64,000 bases of DNA from Providencia heimbachae ATCC 35613 (GTDB taxonomy: Bacteria; Pseudomonadota; Gammaproteobacteria; Enterobacterales; Enterobacteriaceae). Made by a program: the position numbers and the translations under genes. The DNA is taken from assembly GCF_001655055.1 (NCBI RefSeq), contig NZ_LXEW01000037.1, positions 62,001 through 126,000 of the forward strand, given 5' to 3'. Positions 60,638 through 64,000 of the stretch are shown piece after piece (the first letter of the stretch is position 1; each line of letters opens with the position of its first letter). The notes below the pieces were generated by a model. It had not been told where the DNA came from. It made no database searches and saw only the letters and a program-made list of their open reading frames with translations.

Positions 60638-60667
60638 GTGGGTAGGCATACGCCTATCCCATTTTTC
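60638..60667 (+). terminator. Hairpin between deoP and deoX
   Basis: A 9-bp stem with one bulge followed by five T; likely a partial terminator within the operon. Confidence 0.5.
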
Positions 60668-60683
60668 TCATCAAACCGTGAGT

Positions 60684-61706
60684 ATGAAAATGAACACAAT
60701 AATTCCACTTCACAAAAGCTTATTTACGGAAAAACCGACTTTAGTTTTGAAAAATGACCAATTCTCAGCGACGGCTTTTTGTTATAGCTCTGGCGTTGAA
60801 GGATTAAGAATTGAAAATCAGCACGGTTATTTAACTATTTTGCCATTTTTAGGGCAAATGATTTGGGATGCGGAATTTTATGGCCAAAATCTGAAAATGG
60901 AAAATATGTTTTCAGAACCTAAACGCGTGCCAACCGTTATTGAAACCTATGGTTGTTTTGCTTTTCATTCAGGTCTTATTAGTAATGGCTGCCCATCACC
61001 AGAGGATAACCATCCATTACACGGCGAAATGCCCTGTGCGCCAATGAACCAAGCTTGGCTTGAGTTGACGGAAGAGAGTTTACGTATTGGAGGGGAATAT
61101 GAATATGTGATGGGCTTTGGTCATCATTATCGTGCTTCGCCGTCTGTGCAACTCAATGCGAATAGCGCATTGTTTGATATCCGTATGTCAGTCACTAATT
61201 TGGCCTCAGTTCCTATGCCGCTTCAATATATGTGCCATATGAATTATGCCTATGTTGATAACGCATCACTGAGCCAAAACATTCCTGAGAATGCGATTAG
61301 ATTACGCGAATCTATTCCCGGACATGTACATCCTACTGAGCAATGGCTGGAATTTAATCAGTCATTGAAGTCCGGTGAAATAAAACTGAATCAACTTAAC
61401 CAGCCACAAATGTGTGATCCTGAAATTGTATTCTTTATGGATGATTTAGCTCAATACACCGCTAAACCTGAATTTAGGATGACATCTCCATCAGGAAATA
61501 CATTTATTACTCGCTTTAACTCCGCGGAGCTTAATTATGCTACTCGTTGGATTTTATATAATGGCGATCAAAAAGTGGGTGCATTTGTTCTCCCTGCCAC
61601 TTGCCGACCTGAAGGTTTTATTGCCGCTAAAAATAACCAAACCTTAATTTGGTTAGAGGCAGGAGAGACGCGTCAATTTACGGTCACGACGGGTGTTGAA
61701 AAGTAG
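60684..61706 (+). CDS. deoX: DeoX, putative deoxyribose mutarotase-like protein (DUF4432)
   Basis: A protein of about 340 residues of the aldose-1-epimerase-like DUF4432 family. LTILPFLGQMIWDAEFYGQNLKMENMF near 53-80, HPLHGEMPCAPMNQAW near 115 and the C-terminal LPATCRPEGF are family features. It is the fourth gene of deoQKPX in Salmonella and is placed equally here. Starts at GTG 60678, ATG 60684 or ATG 60690 cannot be separated by a ribosome-binding site. Mutarotation of deoxyribose is proposed, not proven. Confidence 0.8.
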   Translation: MKMNTIIPLHKSLFTEKPTLVLKNDQFSATAFCYSSGVEGLRIENQHGYLTILPFLGQMIWDAEFYGQNLKMENMFSEPKRVPTVIETYGCFAFHSGLISNGCPSPEDNHPLHGEMPCAPMNQAWLELTEESLRIGGEYEYVMGFGHHYRASPSVQLNANSALFDIRMSVTNLASVPMPLQYMCHMNYAYVDNASLSQNIPENAIRLRESIPGHVHPTEQWLEFNQSLKSGEIKLNQLNQPQMCDPEIVFFMDDLAQYTAKPEFRMTSPSGNTFITRFNSAELNYATRWILYNGDQKVGAFVLPATCRPEGFIAAKNNQTLIWLEAGETRQFTVTTGVEK

Positions 61707-61733
61707 CTATTAGTAGTGAGTAAAAATAAATAG

Positions 61734-61765
61734 ATAGGCGGCCAATGGAGCTGCCTATTTTTTTA
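61734..61765 (+). terminator. Rho-independent terminator after deoX
   Basis: A 9-bp stem (61734-61742 with 61750-61758, one G-T) and seven T. Confidence 0.85.
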
Positions 61766-61886
61766 TTTAAAAAACAGACAAGTCATCATAATTAGATAAT
61801 GTGAAAAAGTACTTGATAATTATTGGGAAAATTATATCTATAATTGTTATCTTAGTCTTAATTTCACTCTTAACTTAGAGTGCCGC

Positions 61887-61923
61887 GCTAAGGGTAAAAC
61901 GATACGCAGCAACAGCCCTTAGC
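61887..61923 (+). promoter_or_regulatory. Inverted repeat in the leader of the MscS-type gene
   Basis: GCTAAGGG (61887-61894) and CCCTTAGC (61916-61923) flank 21 nt, about 55 bp before the ATG at 61977. No T tract; role unknown. Confidence 0.35.
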
Positions 61924-61976
61924 CAGTAAATTTACTAAAAATAACAACTTAGAATGAAGTCTCAGGGCGGTTTGAT

Positions 61977-62990
61977 ATGATTGAATTATTACTCGAAAAG
62001 TATGCCATCGGCATGACGATTATTGCTGTTTGTCTTGCATTATTTGTGATTTTCGAGGCCATAAGTAAAAAACATAAGCACAAGCGAAAAAGCATTTTAG
62101 TGCATGTAATACAAACAATCGTTTTGTGTGGCGTTGTTATTGTTGCCGCACAATACTTAGATATGGCCGCCAGCGATTTCAATTTGACGTTTATTTCCAC
62201 GCCACTGATCAACTTTATTACTGTTGCACTTATTGCCTTAATTTTGATGCGAAAATTGTTTCAACTCGCTAACCGCTTAGAGAAGCAGCAAATTAAAAAA
62301 GGCAGCGACCCCACATCCGCTCGGATTATTGCCAGAATATTTAAGACCACAGTGTTTGTCGTCATTATTTTGTTATTTGGCGAACATTTTGGTATGAGCT
62401 TATCAGGGCTGATGGCATTTGGTGGCATAGGTGGTATTGCCATTGGTATGGCGGGTAAAGATATTCTGAGCAACTTTTTTTCAGGAATTATGCTTTATTT
62501 TGATCGTCCGTTTAATATCGGCGATTGGGTGAGTTCACCAGACCGAAATATAGAAGGAACCGTTGTTGAGATCGGCTGGCGGATTACCAAAATTATCACC
62601 TTTGATCATCGTCCTCTTTATATACCTAACTCCGTATTCTCATCGATCAGTGTAGAAAATCCAGGTCGTATGACCAATCGGCGGATTAAAACAGAAATTG
62701 GTTTACGCTACGAAGATGCGGATAAAGTCAGTGCGATCGTCAGTGATATCCGAACTATGTTACAGCAAGATGAGAACATTGATACTGGGCAAACCATGTT
62801 AGTTTATTTTGATGCATTTGCAGATTCTTCTTTGAATATTATGGTGTATTGCTTTACTAAAACAACTGTTTGGGCAGAGTGGCTAGCCGCTCAACAAGAC
62901 GTGTATTTAAAAATAATTGAGATAGTAAAACGTCACGGTGCGGACTTTGCTTATCCAACGCAAACACTTTATATGGAAAAAAACAACTAA
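61977..62990 (+). CDS. ynaI: MscS-family small-conductance mechanosensitive channel (YnaI-like)
   Basis: A 337-residue channel close in size to E. coli YnaI (343). Four to five membrane helices are followed by the pore helix and MscS beta domain: [41 protein letters not shown] at about 142-182, then [27 protein letters not shown]. It opens under membrane tension to release solutes after hypo-osmotic shock. Monocistronic, with a hairpin downstream. Confidence 0.87.
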   Translation: MIELLLEKYAIGMTIIAVCLALFVIFEAISKKHKHKRKSILVHVIQTIVLCGVVIVAAQYLDMAASDFNLTFISTPLINFITVALIALILMRKLFQLANRLEKQQIKKGSDPTSARIIARIFKTTVFVVIILLFGEHFGMSLSGLMAFGGIGGIAIGMAGKDILSNFFSGIMLYFDRPFNIGDWVSSPDRNIEGTVVEIGWRITKIITFDHRPLYIPNSVFSSISVENPGRMTNRRIKTEIGLRYEDADKVSAIVSDIRTMLQQDENIDTGQTMLVYFDAFADSSLNIMVYCFTKTTVWAEWLAAQQDVYLKIIEIVKRHGADFAYPTQTLYMEKNN

Positions 62991-63013
62991 CGTCCCAATC
63001 AGCATAAATTGAC

Positions 63014-63049
63014 CAACTAATACACTTTTTAATTTAAGTGTATTAGTTG
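63014..63049 (+). terminator. Hairpin after the MscS-type gene
   Basis: A perfect 14-bp stem (63014-63027 with 63036-63049) and an 8-nt loop; only a weak T-rich tail. The remaining 200 bp up to 63262 are AT-rich with no gene longer than 9 codons seen. Confidence 0.6.
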
Positions 63050-63262
63050 CTTATTCTTTAAATATATTCTTATTCATTGTGTATGTTCTGTCATCTGCAA
63101 AAAAATAATTAAAATTTTTATGCTATTAACCAGTGGCTTATAAAAAATAATTAACTTATCCGCCTCTTTCTATTTTTGAGGCTGAGTGAGTCATTCCAAT
63201 CGCCTTATCTATCAAGTATATTGACCGCCTCTTTTCCTCAGCTAACCAAGAGCCAGACTGTC

Positions 63263-64000
63263 ATGAAAAAAATCAATGTGGCATGTAGCCAGGGGGTCGC
63301 TATCTATTTCACGGGTCAATTCCAGTGGGTAGATATTCGCGATGCGCAGTTAAACAATATTGCCGCGGTGGTACTATCTGAACAAGATGCCAACCAAGGG
63401 CTGTGGAAAAGGGTTGCTGATAGTAAGCTCAGTATTCCGCTGTTTATCATTAGCGATAAACAGCTACCTGATGATGGAAAAAATCGTCCTTATTTGACCG
63501 CATTATTACCACCAGCACCGGCTGCTCGAGATGAAAACAGTCGTCAGTTGCTTGATGCTGCCAACGGTTACCTTGAGCAGTTATTACCGCCATTTTTTGC
63601 CCGAATGGTAGATTATGCCTCTGGTCACAATGTGACTTTTGCTTGTCCGGGGCACCAAGGTGGGCAATTTTTTCGCCGCCATCCAACAGGTGAACAATTT
63701 TATCAATTTTACGGCGAAAACCTTTTTCGCACCGACTTGTGTAATGCTGACGTAGCAATGGGGGATTTGCTTATCCATGAAGGGGCTGCGAAAGAAGCGC
63801 AAAAATTTGCAGCTAAAGTCTTCAATGCAGATAAAACCTACTTCGTATTAAATGGCACCTCATCATCGAATAAAGTGGTGCTTAATGCGCTGCTAACACC
63901 CGGTGATTTAGTTTTATTTGATAGAAATAACCATAAATCAAATCATCATGGTGCGCTAATTCAAGCGGGGGCAACTACTGTTTATCTGGAAACGGCACGC
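63263..64000 (+). CDS. speF: Ornithine decarboxylase (SpeF-type), 5' part cut by window end
   Basis: The frame from ATG 63263 stays open for 246 codons to the window end. The N-terminal wing domain is followed by the start of the PLP fold: FACPGHQGGQFFRRHP near 130, NADVAMGDLLIHEGA near 167, and FNADKTYFVLNGTSSSNKVVLNALLTPGDLVLFDRNNHKSNHHGALIQAGA. These match E. coli SpeF slightly better than SpeC (for example GTSSSNKVVLNALLTPGD). It makes putrescine from ornithine, and SpeF is acid-inducible. The PLP lysine lies beyond the window, so speF against speC cannot be settled. No obvious ribosome-binding site was found. Confidence 0.88.
   Translation, partial: MKKINVACSQGVAIYFTGQFQWVDIRDAQLNNIAAVVLSEQDANQGLWKRVADSKLSIPLFIISDKQLPDDGKNRPYLTALLPPAPAARDENSRQLLDAANGYLEQLLPPFFARMVDYASGHNVTFACPGHQGGQFFRRHPTGEQFYQFYGENLFRTDLCNADVAMGDLLIHEGAAKEAQKFAAKVFNADKTYFVLNGTSSSNKVVLNALLTPGDLVLFDRNNHKSNHHGALIQAGATTVYLETAR

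Noticed and set aside
1-64000. CRISPR arrays, prophage, insertion sequences, rRNA or canonical tRNA genes
   Set aside because: No regular spacer-repeat pattern, integrase/transposase, phage structural gene or canonical RNA gene was found on reading both strands.

Overview
The window reads as chromosome of a member of the Morganellaceae, most likely Providencia. The base composition is AT-leaning, and core proteins such as DcuC, ArnT, SoxR, DeoC/K/P/X, DmsABC, RNase BN, YnaI and SpeF are close to the enteric versions. The fimbrial locus carries an MrpJ-type regulator as in Proteus/Providencia. No rRNA, prophage, transposase, CRISPR array or canonical tRNA gene was seen. Both ends cut genes: a porin on the left and an ornithine decarboxylase on the right.

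Layout. 1-7.6 kb: porin end, dcuC, an SdaC-like permease, an O-acetylhomoserine sulfhydrylase-like enzyme, and a stand-alone arnT behind a textbook PhoP box. 7.7-12.8 kb: an RND efflux operon (adaptor, pump, and a translationally coupled 58-residue ORF) divergent from soxR. The shared intergenic region has a soxS-like SoxR promoter with a 19-bp spacer. 12.9-32 kb: a large aromatic catabolic locus in two operons around an AraC/XylS-type gene, closed by a MarR gene.

The catabolic locus is the most exciting part. In order it encodes an SDR, a StyA-like monooxygenase, its flavin reductase, an isatin-hydrolase/KynB-type cyclase, a phytoene-desaturase-like oxidoreductase and an outer-membrane protein. 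The second operon encodes a two-subunit 2-oxoacid (indolepyruvate-type) oxidoreductase, an acyl-CoA thioesterase, a bifunctional salicylyl-CoA/2-aminobenzoyl-CoA hydroxylase, a gentisate-dioxygenase-like bicupin, a fumarylacetoacetate-hydrolase-family enzyme, a nitrilase-superfamily amidase and a maleate-isomerase-like enzyme. Chemically these form a continuous route: indole to isatin to isatinate to anthraniloyl-CoA to 5-hydroxyanthranilate to maleamylpyruvate to maleamate to maleate to fumarate plus pyruvate. This route is inferred from gene content and has not been demonstrated here.

32-35.4 kb: a YjcE-like Na+/H+ antiporter truncated by a 14-bp tandem duplication, a P-loop kinase behind an attenuator-like leader peptide and terminator, and a flavin-reductase-like protein. 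35.4-43.8 kb: an AT-rich fimbrial operon with an MrpJ-like regulator and two matching operator motifs. 43.8-49.4 kb: an AraC regulator divergent from a DmsABC-type reductase operon with its TorD/DmsD chaperone. 49.6-56.5 kb: DoxX, then an RNA-repair locus (slipin, RtcB, nucleotidyltransferase) with a sigma-54 promoter and a tRNA-like element, divergent from rtcR and followed by RNase BN. 56.4-61.8 kb: the deoxyribose utilisation genes deoR, deoC, deoK, deoP and deoX. 61.9-64 kb: a YnaI-type MscS channel and the start of an inducible-type ornithine decarboxylase.

A short palindromic intergenic repeat occurs four times (about 4.0, 20.1, 31.4 and 48.7 kb).
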